Positions 43,334 to 52,246 of a stretch of DNA of 64,000 bases are shown one piece after another (position 1 is the first letter of the stretch; the number at the start of each line of letters is the position of its first letter). The stretch spans positions 202,706 through 266,705 of the forward strand of contig NZ_BBQT01000003.1 of the NCBI RefSeq assembly GCF_001570625.1, written 5' to 3'. The translations under genes were made by a program, and so were the position numbers. The stretch comes from Syntrophomonas wolfei subsp. methylbutyratica. Its GTDB lineage: Bacteria; Bacillota; Syntrophomonadia; Syntrophomonadales; Syntrophomonadaceae. The notes below the pieces were generated by a model. The model had not been told where the DNA came from. It saw only the letters and a list, made by a program, of their open reading frames with translations, and searched no databases.

Positions 43334-43384
43334 AAAGGGTCAGGCTGTAATTGCTTGAACATTATAGCCTGACCCCTTATTTTT
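43334..43384 (+). terminator. Terminator after rnj
   Basis: GGGTCAGGCTGTAAT and ATTATAGCCTGACCC form a stem of about 15 bp (one G-T pair), followed by CTTATTTTT. Confidence 0.75.
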
Positions 43385-43454
43385 ATGGTATTATTTTTTC
43401 GCTCGGGGTGATGCTAAGAGAAAGGAAATATGCTATAGAAGGGAGCACGGTGTT

Positions 43455-44153
43455 TTGCAGCAAAACCCCAATACAGCTCATAGTGAAAACGAACAGAAAG
43501 TAGAAAACATCAAAGAACTGGGACAGATTGAAGTACCCAGTTTTAAGAGCGACATTCATTGTTTGACCATTTCTGGTCAGGTTGAAGGCCATATGGTACT
43601 TCCCCCCCAGAATAAAACTACCAAATACGAACACATTATACCGCAACTGGTAGCAGTAGAAGAAAATCCGCAGATTAAGGGATTGTTGGTAGCCCTTAAT
43701 ACTGTAGGCGGAGATGTGGAAGCTGGCCTGGCTCTAGCCGAAATGATAGCCAGCCTTTCCAAGCCTACCGTATCCATAGTTCTAGGGGGCGGGCACTCTA
43801 TAGGCTCTACCATTGCGGTCTGTACAAATTACTCCTTTATAGCGCCTTCAGCTACTATGACAATACACCCTATAAGGTTAACCGGATTGGTTATTGGCGT
43901 ACCTCAGACCTATGAGTACCTGGATAAAATGCAGGACCGGGTGGTTCGTTTTGTAGTGGAGCATTCTAGTATAAGCGAGGGAAAATTTCGTGAATTGATG
44001 TTTAGAATGGGAGATCTTGCCCGTGATATTGGTACTGTCCTGGTAGGCAAGGATGCAGTTGATTGCGGTTTAATTGACCAGGTGGGCGGTATCAAAGATG
44101 CTCTGAACAAGATCCATGAATTAAAGAATGCATCCGGAGGAATGGTACAATGA
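43455..44153 (+). CDS. tepA: ClpP-family serine protease TepA
   Basis: 232 residues. ClpP fold with nucleophile Ser in [15 protein letters not shown] and His in [29 protein letters not shown] is the oxyanion region. TepA is linked to protein translocation and sporulation in Bacillus. TTG 43455 follows GGGAG. Overlaps ylzJ by 4 bp. Confidence 0.92.
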   Translation: MQQNPNTAHSENEQKVENIKELGQIEVPSFKSDIHCLTISGQVEGHMVLPPQNKTTKYEHIIPQLVAVEENPQIKGLLVALNTVGGDVEAGLALAEMIASLSKPTVSIVLGGGHSIGSTIAVCTNYSFIAPSATMTIHPIRLTGLVIGVPQTYEYLDKMQDRVVRFVVEHSSISEGKFRELMFRMGDLARDIGTVLVGKDAVDCGLIDQVGGIKDALNKIHELKNASGGMVQ

Positions 44154-44383
44154 TATTTTATACACCCGAACCTATAGAATACCTTGCTCTTGGCCAGGAA
44201 TTAGGAGAGCCTGTAACTCTAGAGCTTCCGTCCGGAGGCTTGATTAATGCGGTGAGCGATGAGTTCAAGCAATTAAGGATTATTAGCATAGTAAGCACTG
44301 ACCCCCTGGATTATTTAAATAGCAAATACCAACCCGGAACAATTATTTCCATGCAGCCAGATTGGAAAAAAACAAGACCTTGA
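44150..44383 (+). CDS. ylzJ: YlzJ-like protein
   Basis: 77 residues of the YlzJ-like family, found after tepA in Firmicutes: [15 protein letters not shown] at the start and [12 protein letters not shown] near the end. Function unknown. The ATG overlaps the tepA stop (ATGA). Confidence 0.8.
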   Translation: MIFYTPEPIEYLALGQELGEPVTLELPSGGLINAVSDEFKQLRIISIVSTDPLDYLNSKYQPGTIISMQPDWKKTRP

Positions 44384-44423
44384 TAGCAGTGTGGCCAATG
44401 CATTTTACAGACATTAATCGGGA

Positions 44424-44438
44424 GCAATGTGATATAAT
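44424..44438 (+). promoter_or_regulatory. Extended -10 promoter of uppP
   Basis: TGA-TATAAT at 44430-44438 is an extended -10 box, about 34 bp before the uppP start; no strong -35 box. Confidence 0.4.
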
Positions 44439-44471
44439 CTAAAAAGTGTTTTTCAGGGGGAGAGAGAGGAT

Positions 44472-45254
44472 TTGACATTATTTCAGGCTTTTGTTTTGGG
44501 TGCGGTGCAAGGACTAACTGAATTCCTTCCCGTAAGTAGTTCGGGCCATCTGGTTATTTTTCAGCATATTTTTGCGATTGAGGAACCACCTTTAACTTTT
44601 GATGTATTGGTACATCTTGGTACTTTGATCGCGGTCTTTGCCGCTTTTTGGGACGATATTTGGGGTATTTTGAAAAAGCCGTTTTGCCGTTTGACCTATC
44701 TGCTTATTGTGGGATGTATTCCTGCTGGATTGGCTGGTTTTCTTCTGGCACCGTATTTCGAAAAAGCCTTTGAATCTCTTCTAGTAGTGGGAATTGCCTT
44801 GATTTTTACGGGAATATTGTTAAGCTTGTCTGAAAACCTGTCAAAAAAACATTTTGGTTTAAAAGAAGCGGATGAGACCGGATTTTCCGATGCACTTTTT
44901 ATTGGTATTCTTCAGGCCCTGGCTATTATACCAGGTTTATCGCGCTCAGGTTCGACTATAGCTGCCGGTTTAATAGCTGGCCTGGATCGAGAATTCGCGG
45001 CGCGATTTTCTTTTTTACTCTCCATCCCGGTAATTATCGGGGCTGCTATTTTTGAATTAAGCGATGTATTTGTTAGCGGAATTGCTGCCAGCAATATATT
45101 GCCTTATATTTTAGGACCGCTTACAGCCGCTATATTTGGATTTTTTGCCATTAAGGTCGTTTTAGGCCTGGTACGAAGGGGAAAATTGTCATATTTTTCT
45201 TACTACTGTTGGATTGTAGCAGCGATTACGCTATTCTGGTATAATATAAGGTGA
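44472..45254 (+). CDS. uppP: Undecaprenyl-diphosphatase
   Basis: 260 residues with seven to eight membrane helices. Catalytic motifs [16 protein letters not shown] and [20 protein letters not shown]. Recycles the undecaprenyl carrier for wall synthesis and gives bacitracin resistance. TTG 44472 follows a G/A-rich Shine-Dalgarno. Confidence 0.95.
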   Translation: MTLFQAFVLGAVQGLTEFLPVSSSGHLVIFQHIFAIEEPPLTFDVLVHLGTLIAVFAAFWDDIWGILKKPFCRLTYLLIVGCIPAGLAGFLLAPYFEKAFESLLVVGIALIFTGILLSLSENLSKKHFGLKEADETGFSDALFIGILQALAIIPGLSRSGSTIAAGLIAGLDREFAARFSFLLSIPVIIGAAIFELSDVFVSGIAASNILPYILGPLTAAIFGFFAIKVVLGLVRRGKLSYFSYYCWIVAAITLFWYNIR

Positions 45255-45270
45255 TAGAAAAGCGGGATAG

Positions 45271-45294
45271 CGGGGGCCCAGCCCCCGTTTTTTT
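45271..45294 (+). terminator. Terminator after uppP
   Basis: CGGGGGC-CCA-GCCCCCG followed by seven Ts. Confidence 0.88.
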
Positions 45295-45362
45295 ATTTAG
45301 AGGAAGGATTATACCAATTATTGGCGAAGATATTTACAGTATTAAATATAATAAAGTAAGGC

Positions 45363-47585
45363 GTGAGACTCATTCAAGCCAAGGAGAAAAAACTTAAGGC
45401 TAAAAAAACCAAGGATAGCAATAAGATAAACCGGGAGCGGATTAAAAGGGAAGTACTGGCACTGGTTGTTTTCATGCTGGCCATTTTTGTCTACATTAGT
45501 GTTAGCCAGTTTAGCGGGAAGGCTGAAAGCACACAATTTATTGGGGTTTTGGGTAGCTATATATTAAAGGGTTTGGAATTATTGCTGGGTACCGGAGCAG
45601 TGTTTTTCTCATTTTATTTATTATTCTGGTCGATAGATATTGGTATTGATAAGAAAATATGGTCTGCGCGCATGTGGGGGGCCAGCCTGCTATTTTTATC
45701 CTGCTTGCTCTGGCTCAGCCTTTATGACATACCAAGTGGTTTAAGTGCTTGGGAAGCTGGTATTAAAGGCATGGGCGGGGGAGTTTTGGGTGCTGTTCTG
45801 GCTACCGGCGTAATTACCTTGTTGGGGAAAGTGGGAGCAGCGATACTACTTATTCTTAATATTGCGGTTGCAGTTCTTTTAATAGTAGGTAAACCCATAA
45901 AGGTAATTATTGGTTTTATTCTAAATTACAGCAGAGTTTTAAAGAGCAGCTTGGATAAGATAATGTATTATGAGACAAATGAAGACATACCGCTGCCGGT
46001 AGAAGCCCGAGATCAGGTAATAATCAACCATCCTCAACCATCTCCGGCGGAGAACAGCAAGGAATGGACCGCAGCCGAAAATAATCCACTGCCACATGAA
46101 TCGGCCAATAGCCGTGAGAAATCACCCCTTTCTGACAAATATAAAAACCGGCCTACAAGCAGTCAGCTTGATTATCAGAAGCCACCTTTGGATTTGCTCG
46201 GTGAAATTAGCCGGGAAAGAATAATTGATAAAAAAAATATCAAGGAGAGTATTGGAATTTTGGAAGACACATTTTCCAATTTCGGTATCAGGGTGAAAGT
46301 AAATCAGGTAAGTTGTGGACCAGCAGTAACCCGTTATGAGCTTACCCCAGCTCCTGGGGTCAAAGTAAGCAAGATTCTTAGTCTAACTGATGATTTGCAG
46401 TTAAACCTGGCTGCACCAGGAATCAGAATAGAGGCACCAATTCCTGGCAAATCAGCAGTTGGTATAGAGATTCCCAACAGTAAACTCTTGAGTGTGAGCT
46501 TGCGCAGCCTCCTTTCTTCACCGGCTTTTAAGAATTTAAATAGCCCGTTGGCTTTTGCTTTGGGCGAAGATATCAGTGGCAATACCGTGGTAGGGAAGCT
46601 AAACGATATGCCTCATCTTTTGATCGCTGGTTCTACCGGGTCGGGGAAAAGTGTCTGTATCAATAGTATGATAATGATCTTCTTATTCAATTCGACACCG
46701 GATGAATTAAAGTTTGTGTTTATAGATCCTAAAATGGTTGAGCTCGCTGCCTATAACGGCATTCCTCATTTGATGACTCCAGTCGTTACCGATCCCAAGA
46801 AGGCTTCGGTAGTACTGCGCTGGATGGTAGGAGAAATGGAAAAACGCTATAAGATCTTTGCGGAGCGAGGGGTCAGGGATATTCAGAGATTTAACCAGAT
46901 TAGCGAAGAAAGCTTGCCTTACATAGTAATAATAATTGATGAACTGGCTGATTTAATGATGGTTTCACCCGTTGAAGTCGAAGATTCTATTTGCCGGCTG
47001 GCACAGATGTCCCGGGCTGCTGGAATGCACCTGATTGTTGCTACCCAAAGACCTTCAGTGGATGTGGTAACCGGTATAATTAAGGCTAATATTCCCTCCC
47101 GTATTGCTTTTGCGGTTTCTTCCCAGGCTGATTCCCGTACTATCCTGGATACTTCCGGAGCAGAAAAACTTCTGGGTAAAGGGGATATGCTTTTTCTGCC
47201 GGTAGGGGCGGCAAAACCTTACCGGGTGCAAGGGGCTTATGTAAGTGATGGCGATATCGAAAAGGTAGTCAGCTTTATCAAAGAACAGCTGCCCCAGTCT
47301 GAAGAAACCGAGGCAGCCAGTGAGATAGATATGGTTCTGGATAAAATGGAAGAAGACTATGGAGATGAGCTGTTTTGGGATGCGGTAAATGTATTTGTAG
47401 AGCACCGTAAAGCTTCGGTATCTTTACTTCAGAGACGCTTGCGCATAGGTTATGCCCGGGCAGCACGGTTGGTTGATTTGATGGAAGACAGAGGAATAGT
47501 ATCCGAACTGGATAACAATAAAAAGCGTGAAGTTTTGATTGATAGTGAGCAATTGGATAAACTATACAGTAGCTCTAAACTATGA
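45363..47585 (+). CDS. ftsK: FtsK/SpoIIIE DNA translocase
   Basis: 740 residues. Four N-terminal membrane helices (to about residue 180), a variable linker, then the motor: LLIAGSTGSGKSVCINSMIM (Walker A), YIVIIIDELADLMMV (Walker B), ATQRPSVDVVTG, and the C-terminal winged gamma domain (VSLLQRRLRIGYARAARLVD). Moves DNA through the septum in division or sporulation. GTG 45363 has only a weak ribosome-binding site, so the start is less certain. Confidence 0.94.
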   Translation: MRLIQAKEKKLKAKKTKDSNKINRERIKREVLALVVFMLAIFVYISVSQFSGKAESTQFIGVLGSYILKGLELLLGTGAVFFSFYLLFWSIDIGIDKKIWSARMWGASLLFLSCLLWLSLYDIPSGLSAWEAGIKGMGGGVLGAVLATGVITLLGKVGAAILLILNIAVAVLLIVGKPIKVIIGFILNYSRVLKSSLDKIMYYETNEDIPLPVEARDQVIINHPQPSPAENSKEWTAAENNPLPHESANSREKSPLSDKYKNRPTSSQLDYQKPPLDLLGEISRERIIDKKNIKESIGILEDTFSNFGIRVKVNQVSCGPAVTRYELTPAPGVKVSKILSLTDDLQLNLAAPGIRIEAPIPGKSAVGIEIPNSKLLSVSLRSLLSSPAFKNLNSPLAFALGEDISGNTVVGKLNDMPHLLIAGSTGSGKSVCINSMIMIFLFNSTPDELKFVFIDPKMVELAAYNGIPHLMTPVVTDPKKASVVLRWMVGEMEKRYKIFAERGVRDIQRFNQISEESLPYIVIIIDELADLMMVSPVEVEDSICRLAQMSRAAGMHLIVATQRPSVDVVTGIIKANIPSRIAFAVSSQADSRTILDTSGAEKLLGKGDMLFLPVGAAKPYRVQGAYVSDGDIEKVVSFIKEQLPQSEETEAASEIDMVLDKMEEDYGDELFWDAVNVFVEHRKASVSLLQRRLRIGYARAARLVDLMEDRGIVSELDNNKKREVLIDSEQLDKLYSSSKL

Positions 47586-47620
47586 TATCATGCTTGCAGT
47601 ATAATGAGGTGAAATTTAAT

Positions 47621-48589
47621 ATGAGGCTAACCTCCAGAGAAAAGGAGATATTTGAAGTATTAAAGAAGGAACCCCTTATTTCCCAGGAGGAACTGGCGCG
47701 GCGTTTTAATATTACTCGTTCATCAATTGCGGTACACATATCCAACCTGATGAAAAAAGGCGTAATCCTGGGTAAGGGATATGTTTTTAATGAGCAGGTT
47801 TCCGTAGTAGTTATTGGTGAGAGTTACTATTATATTAAGACCAGTGGGCCAGATAATGATTGTTCGATTAACATGGGCTTGGGAGGATTTGCTGTCGATA
47901 TAGGAAGAATTTTTGCAAACTTCGGCTTAAATGTTAAACTAATAACTATAATAGGAAATGACGATGAAGGTACTAATATTTTAAATGTACTGCAAGGAAA
48001 AGGTATCGATACAGTAAATATTTTTAGGCATGCTAAAAAGAGAAGCTGCCGCAAAGTCTTTTTAAAAAATGATAAACGGATACTGGAAGAAAACTTTAGC
48101 CTGCACGATTATGGAAAAGCTATTGATGCTAGAGAATGGGTAGTTTTCAATTGTGAATGGTTAGCGGTGGAAACCAAGTTTCAGGAGCTTATGTTCCGTA
48201 AAGCAATGGGAAAGGATGAAGAGAAACTTCCCTTCTTATGTACCTACCGCTACTTAGATTCAATGGAGGAAATACCGGATTTTTTGTCTCGCTATGACCT
48301 GTTGGTTTTAGGTGCAGCAGACGGCAGTATTCTGGAGCATTATTTAAGCCAGGTTCTCGCTTTGAGCTCTGATAGAGTGCAAAGCATTGTTTTGAGTGAC
48401 GGAAATACACGGCTGCTTTATTTTCAAAAAGGAAACGCCCACGAGTTTCCTTTACTTCCCAACCAATGTTTTAATAGCCAGGAAGGATTACCTGCTTTAC
48501 TGGCCGGAATTGTTTATGGTTTATCCAACGGTTATTCTTTGCGACAGGCGGTTAGAATTGCTGTGGGTACAGCTGCCTCAAATGATTAG
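47621..48589 (+). CDS. HTH-PfkB fusion with degenerate kinase site
   Basis: 322 residues. Residues 1-55 are a winged helix (LTSREKEIFEVLKKEPLISQ, ITRSSIAVHISNLMKKG), the rest a PfkB/ribokinase fold like pseudouridine-kinase-type proteins (INMGLGGFAVDIGRIFANFG, IGNDDEGTNILNVLQGKGID). The C-terminal D-T-x-G-A-G-D motif with the catalytic Asp is replaced by NSQEGLPALLAGIVYGLSNG, so kinase activity is doubtful; it may be a ligand-sensing regulator (inference). ATG 47621 follows GAGGTG by nine bases. It lies 35 bp after ftsK. Confidence 0.85.
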   Translation: MRLTSREKEIFEVLKKEPLISQEELARRFNITRSSIAVHISNLMKKGVILGKGYVFNEQVSVVVIGESYYYIKTSGPDNDCSINMGLGGFAVDIGRIFANFGLNVKLITIIGNDDEGTNILNVLQGKGIDTVNIFRHAKKRSCRKVFLKNDKRILEENFSLHDYGKAIDAREWVVFNCEWLAVETKFQELMFRKAMGKDEEKLPFLCTYRYLDSMEEIPDFLSRYDLLVLGAADGSILEHYLSQVLALSSDRVQSIVLSDGNTRLLYFQKGNAHEFPLLPNQCFNSQEGLPALLAGIVYGLSNGYSLRQAVRIAVGTAASND

Positions 48590-48618
48590 GGTGGGGATTA
48601 TTTCATCTTGTTATAAAT

Positions 48619-48646
48619 TTGTAAATTTGCAGATTGGCCATATAAT
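48619..48646 (+). promoter_or_regulatory. Possible rodZ promoter
   Basis: TTGTAA (48619-48624), 16-bp spacer, TATAAT (48641-48646), 75 bp before the rodZ-like gene. Confidence 0.45.
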
Positions 48647-48720
48647 AGCTCATAGCAGTCATATTAGCTCTTCAACCGTAAGCGAGCAAGCTTTCAGGAT
48701 ATATTTAGGAGTGAAGAAAA

Positions 48721-49458
48721 TTGGCATGGGGGAAAACTCTCCGCGAGAGAAGAGAACAACTTGGCTATACTCTGGAATTTGTGGAAGAGGAAACCAAGAT
48801 ACGAAAATATTATTTGGAAGCGCTGGAAAATGATCATTTCTCTCTGCTTCCGCCAAAAATCTATGCCAGTGGTTTTGTTAAGCAATATGCCAGAATATTA
48901 GAACTGGATGAAAAGCAGATAGTAGATGAGTTTAGACGATTGGCTTATGGGGATGGGGAGGATGATGATAAAATTGTCCTTGACCAAACCGTATCACATA
49001 AAGAAAAACCCCGGTTCCAACCACAAAATCTGGTTCTTGCCCTGGTTTTTCTTGTACTGGTAGTTTGGTTGGGCAATTATTTGGTTGATTATTTTGCCCA
49101 AGAAGGAACCCGGCACTCCGGCCCGGGGATTTCACAGCAAGAACCACAGACTGGTTTAAAAGATAGTGATAAGATTATTAAGGAAACCCCAATTATTAAA
49201 ACTGCCCGGGTTGAAATCGAAGTGAAACAAAAATGTTGGATATTGGTAAAGGTTGACAATGAAACTGCATATACCGGTACTTTACAAGCAGGTGAAAACA
49301 GGGTTTTCGAGGGAAAACAGTCTGTATATATCAAAGCTGGAAATGCCGGCGGTTTAGAGATCACTTTTAATGATAATAAAGAGGGTAGAATGGGTATGCC
49401 TGGGGAAGTGAAAGAAAGGGAGTTCCCGGCTCCAGGTAGGCAAGATAAACAGGAGTAA
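48721..49458 (+). CDS. rodZ: RodZ-like cell-shape protein (YmfM type)
   Basis: 245 residues. N-terminal HTH_25 (GKTLRERREQLGYTLEFVEE, YASGFVKQYARILEL), one membrane helix (LVLALVFLVLVVWLGNYLVD) and a C-terminal DUF4115 beta domain (KCWILVKVDNETAYTGTLQA). Links MreB to the membrane. TTG 48721 follows AGGAG. Six bp before rimO. Confidence 0.9.
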   Translation: MAWGKTLRERREQLGYTLEFVEEETKIRKYYLEALENDHFSLLPPKIYASGFVKQYARILELDEKQIVDEFRRLAYGDGEDDDKIVLDQTVSHKEKPRFQPQNLVLALVFLVLVVWLGNYLVDYFAQEGTRHSGPGISQQEPQTGLKDSDKIIKETPIIKTARVEIEVKQKCWILVKVDNETAYTGTLQAGENRVFEGKQSVYIKAGNAGGLEITFNDNKEGRMGMPGEVKEREFPAPGRQDKQE

Positions 49459-49464
49459 TAACTG

Positions 49465-50784
49465 GTGAATATTGGCTTTATTAGTTTAGGTTGCTCCAAG
49501 AACCGGGTAGATACTGAGGTGATGATGGCGGCCCTGAAAAAGGCCGGGCATAAAATAGTAAATTCGCTGGAAAGAGCGGATTTAGTAATAGTCAATACCT
49601 GTGGTTTTATTACACCGGCAAAAGAAGAATCAATAGAAGCAATTATTGAAACGGCTGAATTAAAGAAAAAGGGAAGCCTACAGTTTCTTGTCGCTGCTGG
49701 TTGTTTGTCTCAACGCTACGGGCGAGAATTATTATTAGAGATACCGGAATTAGATGGGGTTTTCGGCATTTCCTCTGTATCTTCCATGGCTGGATTTGTT
49801 AACCGGATTGCTCAGGGAGAGAGAGCCTGCTTTACAGAAGCACCCCCGACCGAATATTCCGAAAAAGGACCTAGAATACTTACTACGCCCCCTGGCTCGG
49901 CCTATTTGAAGATTAGTGAGGGCTGTAATAATTCTTGCTCTTATTGTGTCATACCTTCCATCCGAGGCAAATTACGCTCCAGAGAGATTAATGAATTGCT
50001 GAATGAAGCAGTGCAACTGCTTAAAATGGGTATAAAAGAACTGGTACTCGTAGCCCAGGATACTTCTGCCTATGGCCATGACATTTCTCCCCAACCGGCA
50101 CTGCCCATACTCTTAAGAGAGTTATCCAAGCTTGACGGTCTTGAGTGGATTCGTTTAATGTACCTGCATCCTCTTTACTTGAGTGATGATATCATTGATG
50201 TCGTTGCCTATGAAAACAAAGTGCTCCCTTATCTGGACATTCCCATTCAACATGCTTCTTCAAAAATTCTTAAACTAATGCATCGCCAGCATGATAACAG
50301 ACATTTACGAACGATGATAAACAAGCTGCGGGCAAGAATCCCCAATCTAACCTTGCGCACCACAGTAATGCTCGGATTTCCTGGCGAAGAGGAAAAAGAT
50401 TTTGCAGAGCTCTATGAATTTGTGGCCGAAAGTCAATTTGATTGGTTGGGGGCTTTCAGTTTTGTCCCGGAGGAAGGCAGTAAAGCTGCATTGATGCCAA
50501 ATCAAATTGAAGATGAAATCAAGGTGGAACGAAGGGATAAAATTCTTAGACTCCAGCAAAAAATTACCCGGCAAAAGAACCTGGCGCGAGTTAATTCCCG
50601 GGAAAAGGTTTTAATTTCCTCGCAACTCAGCAAAAATTTATTTGTTGGAAGAACTTATTTCCAGGCCCCGGAGGTTGATGGATTGACTCTGGTAAAAACA
50701 GATTTTAAATTAACCAAAGGCGACCTGGTTGATGTACAATTAGTAGGGGTAAGGAACTACGATATGATTGGGGAATACCAATGA
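49465..50784 (+). CDS. rimO: Ribosomal protein S12 methylthiotransferase
   Basis: 439 residues. N-terminal MTTase domain with cysteines in LGCSKNRVDTE, VNTCGFI and AAGCLSQRYG; radical-SAM cluster in GCNNSCSYCVIPSIRG; C-terminal TRAM domain. Methylthiolates an Asp of S12. GTG start after AGGAG. Overlaps pgsA by 4 bp. Confidence 0.96.
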   Translation: MNIGFISLGCSKNRVDTEVMMAALKKAGHKIVNSLERADLVIVNTCGFITPAKEESIEAIIETAELKKKGSLQFLVAAGCLSQRYGRELLLEIPELDGVFGISSVSSMAGFVNRIAQGERACFTEAPPTEYSEKGPRILTTPPGSAYLKISEGCNNSCSYCVIPSIRGKLRSREINELLNEAVQLLKMGIKELVLVAQDTSAYGHDISPQPALPILLRELSKLDGLEWIRLMYLHPLYLSDDIIDVVAYENKVLPYLDIPIQHASSKILKLMHRQHDNRHLRTMINKLRARIPNLTLRTTVMLGFPGEEEKDFAELYEFVAESQFDWLGAFSFVPEEGSKAALMPNQIEDEIKVERRDKILRLQQKITRQKNLARVNSREKVLISSQLSKNLFVGRTYFQAPEVDGLTLVKTDFKLTKGDLVDVQLVGVRNYDMIGEYQ

Positions 50785-51317
50785 ATCTGCCTAACAGCTT
50801 AACTTTGATAAGAATTTTTTTAATCCCTGTTTTTGTGCTTATTTTACTGATTAAAATACCCTATGGGGACTTTTTTGCAGCAGCAATTTTTATAGTTGCT
50901 GCTTTGACCGATAGTCTGGATGGTTACCTGGCTAGAAAATGGAAACAAGTTACTAAATTGGGGATTATTCTTGACCCTATAGCTGACAAGTTACTAATAA
51001 CTGCAGCATTGATCAGTCTGGTCGAATTAGGCCGAATTCAGGGTTGGATTGCCATAATAATTTTGGGACGGGAATTCGCCGTATCTGGATTGCGCGTGGT
51101 CAAGGCTGAAGAAGGTATTATTATTCCCGCCAGTAAATTAGGAAAAATTAAGACCATAAGTCAAATAGTGGCCGTTATTTTAATTATACTGGAAAAGGCC
51201 TACCAACCTTACGTAAATATACCATTGGGCCAATGGGTAATGTATTTTGCCGTAGTTATTACATTAATATCTGGCTTTGAGTATTTTTATCGTTTTAAGT
51301 TGCATTCCGGTGCTTAA
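50781..51317 (+). CDS. pgsA: Phosphatidylglycerophosphate synthase
   Basis: 178 residues, about five membrane helices. CDP-alcohol phosphotransferase motif DSLDGYLARKWKQ...GIILDPIADK. Makes PGP from CDP-diacylglycerol and glycerol-3-phosphate. ATG overlaps the rimO stop. In related genomes cinA and recA follow; here a 10.5-kb block intervenes. Confidence 0.95.
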   Translation: MNLPNSLTLIRIFLIPVFVLILLIKIPYGDFFAAAIFIVAALTDSLDGYLARKWKQVTKLGIILDPIADKLLITAALISLVELGRIQGWIAIIILGREFAVSGLRVVKAEEGIIIPASKLGKIKTISQIVAVILIILEKAYQPYVNIPLGQWVMYFAVVITLISGFEYFYRFKLHSGA

Positions 51318-51370
51318 AATGCTCTGATCATAAAGAACAGCGTCCCTCTACGTCAAAAACATTTCTTACT

Positions 51371-51480
51371 AATCCCCCCATGGCCACAACCACCGATGAA
51401 AAGTGAATTCAATTGTTCTTGAACGCTAAGATGCACTGATATATACCCTCACATCCCGTACTCCTCGCTTTTTTTACCAT
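51371..51480 (+). repeat. Degraded family C repeat
   Basis: CCATGGCCACAACCACCGAT and GAAAAGTGAATTC then a tail CTCACATCCCGTACTCCTCG. Matches 40887-41015 and 52077-52193 in order but with many changes. Confidence 0.55.
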
Positions 51481-51495
51481 ATCCTTATTATATTA

Positions 51496-51727
51496 TTGAC
51501 TCCACTGCAAAAAGCCCTTTTTGTTGCACCCTGTCGGGCACTTCTGATGCTCCCTTCGGTCACTATTAAGGTTGCACCCTGTCGGGCACTTCTGATGCTC
51601 CCTTCGGTCACTATTAAGGTTGCACCCTGTCGGGCACTTCTGATGCTCCCTTCGGTCACTATTAAGGTTGCTGAGCGGTATATTTATGCACACTAATGCA
51701 TATTTATTACTTTTTGCAGTGACATCA
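51496..51727 (+). repeat. Family A repeat with internal 48-bp triplication
   Basis: Termini TTGACTCCACTGCAAAAAG and CTTTTTGCAGTGACATCA are inverted repeats of each other. Inside, a 48-bp unit (GTTGCACCCTGTCGGGCACT...) is repeated exactly three times at 51523-51570, 51571-51618 and 51619-51666. The same unit occurs once in the 31956 copy. Confidence 0.85.
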
Positions 51728-51894
51728 TTATTTATATCAGAAGAATCGCCCCCATGATATATAACATTAAACAAATTAACACGGACAAACATTATATCAA
51801 CAAATATGAGTGATTATGATAATATAGTTATGATAAACTGATATTAAATAAACTGGCAAAATTGCTTGTTAATACGCTCGCAATATTTAATAAA

Positions 51895-52012
51895 AGAGGT
51901 GAGGGTTATGAACTTGGACCAAAGGCCTGCCTGGGATGATGTTTTTAATAACACCTCATAACCGGGCTAGAAGGAAATAGTCCGGTAAATATAATGATGA
52001 CTCCCGGATGGG
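51895..52012 (+). other. Candidate structured leader with a 17-codon ORF upstream of modA
   Basis: GAGGTG (51898-51903) can pair with CACCTC (51953-51958); inside are small stems, and after it CCGGGCTA/TAGTCCGG (51962-51984) and CTCCC/GGGAG (52001-52014). An ATG at 51908, after AGAGGTGAGGG, opens a 17-codon frame ending at 51961. It may be a regulatory RNA, a leader peptide, or a remnant of a gene. Family A and C repeats separate it from modA. I do not recognise a known riboswitch. Confidence 0.4.
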
Positions 52013-52013
52013 A

Positions 52014-52076
52014 GAGCGGTATATTTATGCACGCCAATGAATAGTATAATAGCTTTTTGCCGTAGAACTCCTCATA
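52014..52076 (+). repeat. Family A repeat terminus (solo end)
   Basis: GAGCGGTATATTTATGCACG, CCAATGAATAGTATAATAGC and TTTTTGCCGTAGAA match the end of the 61421-61695 copy. The other half is missing. It abuts a family C repeat. Confidence 0.65.
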
Positions 52077-52193
52077 GCCGGGGGCCACAACCACCGATGA
52101 AAAGTGATTTAGTAGGAGCTTGAATGGTAAGATGTGGCAGGAAATAAACTAAACCACTCACCCCTTACCCCTCACTCCTCACTTTTCTTACTA
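52077..52193 (+). repeat. Family C repeat, copy before modA
   Basis: ACTCCTCATAGCCGGGGGCC to CTCACTCCTCACTTTTCTTA, closely similar to 40887-41015. Confidence 0.7.
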
Positions 52194-52246
52194 ACCAATA
52201 TTAAAGTGATTTTGCATTATTTAGTGTATGGAAAGGAGATTGCTCA

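Noticed and set aside
51523..51666. CRISPR-like tandem repeat (three 48-bp units)
   Set aside because: Units are contiguous with no spacers, no cas genes are near, and the unit is part of a dispersed family A element.
51896..52012. Molybdenum cofactor riboswitch upstream of modA
   Set aside because: Location is suggestive, but I could not match the Moco consensus from memory; kept only as an unassigned structured candidate.
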